5,737 nucleotides of DNA from Jatrophihabitans sp. (GTDB lineage: Bacteria > Actinomycetota > Actinomycetes > Mycobacteriales > Jatrophihabitantaceae). The notes beneath the pieces are model-generated. The model did no database searches. It saw only the letters and a list, made by a program, of their open reading frames with translations, and was not told the origin of the DNA. The DNA lies in contig JAOPVG010000106.1 of assembly GCA_025966255.1 (NCBI GenBank), positions 1 through 5,737 on the forward strand. Direction: 5' to 3'. Positions 5,127 through 5,737 of this stretch are shown one piece after another. The translations under genes and the position numbers were made by a program. The stretch's first letter is position 1, and each line of letters starts with the position of its first letter.

Positions 5127-5503
5127 CGGACCTGCACCCCGGCCTCCATGTTGGCGCCGACCACTGCCATGGTCTCCTGCAGCGGCTTGGTCGGGCTGAA
5201 CTCGACGATCTCGGTTCCCGCACCGAGCTTTGTGAGGTGCCCCGGGCGCAGGTAATACGCGTCGCCGGCGTGGAAGGTCTCCTCGCCGTCGGCATAGCTG
5301 GCGCTGAAAGAGCCGCGCATCACATACCCCCAGTGGGGGCACTGGCAGCGGTCGTCGGGCAGCCCGACGAACAGCGGGCCGGGGTCCGATGCGATCGGAA
5401 ACGTCTCGAAGGAGATGGTGTAGTCATCGACTTCGACGTAGCGGCCTTCGATCGAGGGCTCCGAGATGGCGATCGGGGCCTCGTCCTTACGAGTGCGGGG
5501 CAC
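5123..5503 (-). CDS. Small single-domain cupin with CQCPHWG motif (cupin B)
   Basis: A 126-residue cupin, paralogous to cupin A. Seen: LFVGLPDDRCQCPHWGYVMRG at 44-64, with the motif at 53-59, then YADG (70-73), AGDAYYLRPGH (79-89) and GAGTEIVEFSPTKPL (94-108). Relative to cupin A the motif core and the GDAYY...GH segment are kept while the N terminus and the last 20 residues differ, so the duplication is not recent. A metal site using Cys55, His57 and His89 is possible, inferred by comparison with classical cupins. The start is GTG (5503-5501), chosen because GGAGG (5513-5509) stands five bases upstream. The stop overlaps the start of the SnoaL-like gene by four bases. It is the first gene of a likely cupin, SnoaL-like, TPR operon. 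Confidence 0.88.
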   Translation of the reverse strand: MPRTRKDEAPIAISEPSIEGRYVEVDDYTISFETFPIASDPGPLFVGLPDDRCQCPHWGYVMRGSFSASYADGEETFHAGDAYYLRPGHLTKLGAGTEIVEFSPTKPLQETMAVVGANMEAGVQVR

Positions 5504-5547
5504 GGCTTCCTCCAGATTTGATCGAGTGGTGCTGACACTCCGAAGGC

Positions 5548-5564
5548 GTGACTTTCGACGTCAC
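5548..5564. promoter_or_regulatory. Short inverted repeat GTGAC-N7-GTCAC upstream of cupin B
   Basis: Perfect 5-bp arms (5548-5552 and 5560-5564) with a 7-base centre, 45 bases before the GTG start of cupin B. The form is compatible with a dimeric regulator site close to the promoter, but 5-bp arms can occur by chance. Confidence 0.25.
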
Positions 5565-5688
5565 ACCGTGAACCGGCCCGTCTCGATGACGGCCCGGTGG
5601 GCGGACGTGGACGGCTGGTGAGTGGCCGAGCAGTTCTTGCTGACCGCGCGATCCGCTGCGCGTCGATGAACAGCGGTTCGACGTTGTG

Positions 5689-5718
5689 GAGATCTATTCA
5701 ATTAGATCTCGTATCTAA
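5689..5718. promoter_or_regulatory. Overlapping ATCTA/TAGAT operator-like inverted repeats
   Basis: GAGATCTA (5689-5696) and TAGATCTC (5703-5710) are perfect 8-bp arms around TTCAAT. TTAGAT (5702-5707) and ATCTAA (5713-5718) are perfect 6-bp arms around CTCGT, sharing the middle half-site. Three half-sites therefore recur every 10-11 bases in alternating orientation. Such AT-rich sites are typical of winged-helix (MarR/PadR-like) or TetR regulators. They sit just before a probable plus-strand gene start and about 190 bases before cupin B, so they could control both directions. The regulator is not in the window. Confidence 0.5.
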
Positions 5719-5728
5719 CTTTGCCGTG

Positions 5729-5733
5729 AGGAG
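5729..5733 (+). promoter_or_regulatory. Shine-Dalgarno of a probable divergent gene beyond the window
   Basis: AGGAG is followed only by CGGA before the window ends, so a start codon would be expected at about 5739-5742. A GTG at 5726-5728 overlaps the upstream edge of the site and is a poorer start because it has no site of its own. The gene itself is not visible. Confidence 0.45.
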
Positions 5734-5737
5734 CGGA

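Larger units (their letters stand above)
5504..5737. other. Intergenic/promoter region upstream of cupin B, probably divergent
   Basis: No credible gene is seen in these 234 bases. Base composition changes from GC-rich near cupin B to AT-rich at 5690-5722. The region holds GGAGG for cupin B (5509-5513), an inverted repeat GTGAC-N7-GTCAC (5548-5564), the ATCTA/TAGAT cluster (5689-5718), and a plus-strand Shine-Dalgarno near the right edge. I could not pick a convincing -35/-10 pair for cupin B. Confidence 0.6.

Noticed and set aside
5327..5341. GC-rich inverted repeat CCCCC-AGT-GGGGG, with a weaker counterpart at 2422-2436
   Set aside because: It lies in the codons for Cys-Pro-His-Trp-Gly of the cupin motif; TGC CCC CAC TGG GGG is naturally self-complementary, so protein conservation explains it in both paralogs.
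4701..5342. Longer version of the SnoaL-like protein starting at 5342
   Set aside because: The extra 72 residues are Arg/Pro/Gly-rich and lie over cupin B in another frame; the ATGA overlap at 5123-5126 gives a natural start.
1..5737. tRNA, rRNA, CRISPR array, insertion sequence ends or transposase
   Set aside because: No cloverleaf-like sequence, regularly spaced repeats, terminal inverted repeats with target duplications, or transposase motifs were seen on either strand.

Overview
The window is GC-rich DNA with strong GGAGG-type ribosome binding sites and dense high-GC coding. Every complete gene lies on the minus strand. The protein families (LuxR/HD-GYP fusion, CxCPHWG cupins, SnoaL-like protein, TPR protein with a conserved C-terminal domain) point to an actinomycete, probably a mycolic-acid genus such as Nocardia, Rhodococcus or Mycobacterium. 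The genus is an inference only; no rRNA or other phylogenetic marker is present.

Read in the direction of transcription (right to left), the layout is as follows. 5737-5504 is an intergenic region with an AT-rich cluster of ATCTA/TAGAT half-sites and a Shine-Dalgarno sequence for a probable divergent plus-strand gene starting just beyond the window. 5503-5123 is a small cupin (cupin B, GTG start). 5126-4701 is an NTF2/SnoaL-like protein overlapping the cupin by ATGA. 4658-2829 is a 609-residue TPR-like helical protein with an actinobacterial C-terminal signalling domain. 2763-2644 is a possible 39-residue small ORF with an excellent ribosome binding site, overlapping a near-perfect 18-bp palindrome and a putative promoter. 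2595-2218 is a second cupin (cupin A), paralogous to the first. 2158-587 is a 523-residue tandem-HD / HD-GYP-like protein ending in a LuxR-type DNA-binding domain. 586-325 is non-coding. 324-1 is the N-terminal part of an ABC transporter ATPase whose Walker A lysine is replaced by threonine.

The central part reads as a regulatory locus. Two related cupins with a CQCPHWG motif each stand at the head of a transcription unit that ends in a large regulator-like protein: cupin B, SnoaL-like, TPR protein; and cupin A, LuxR/HD protein. The cupin A unit appears to have its own promoter, with the palindrome placed where a LuxR-type activator would sit (about -42) over a poor -35 element. A reasonable hypothesis is that the cupin and SnoaL-like proteins sense or modify a small molecule and that the two large proteins pass the signal to transcription. 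No substrate can be read from the sequence. The most unusual observations are the palindrome and small-ORF overlap before cupin A, the degenerate HD-GYP metal site fused to a DNA-binding domain, the paired-cupin architecture, and the Walker A substitution.
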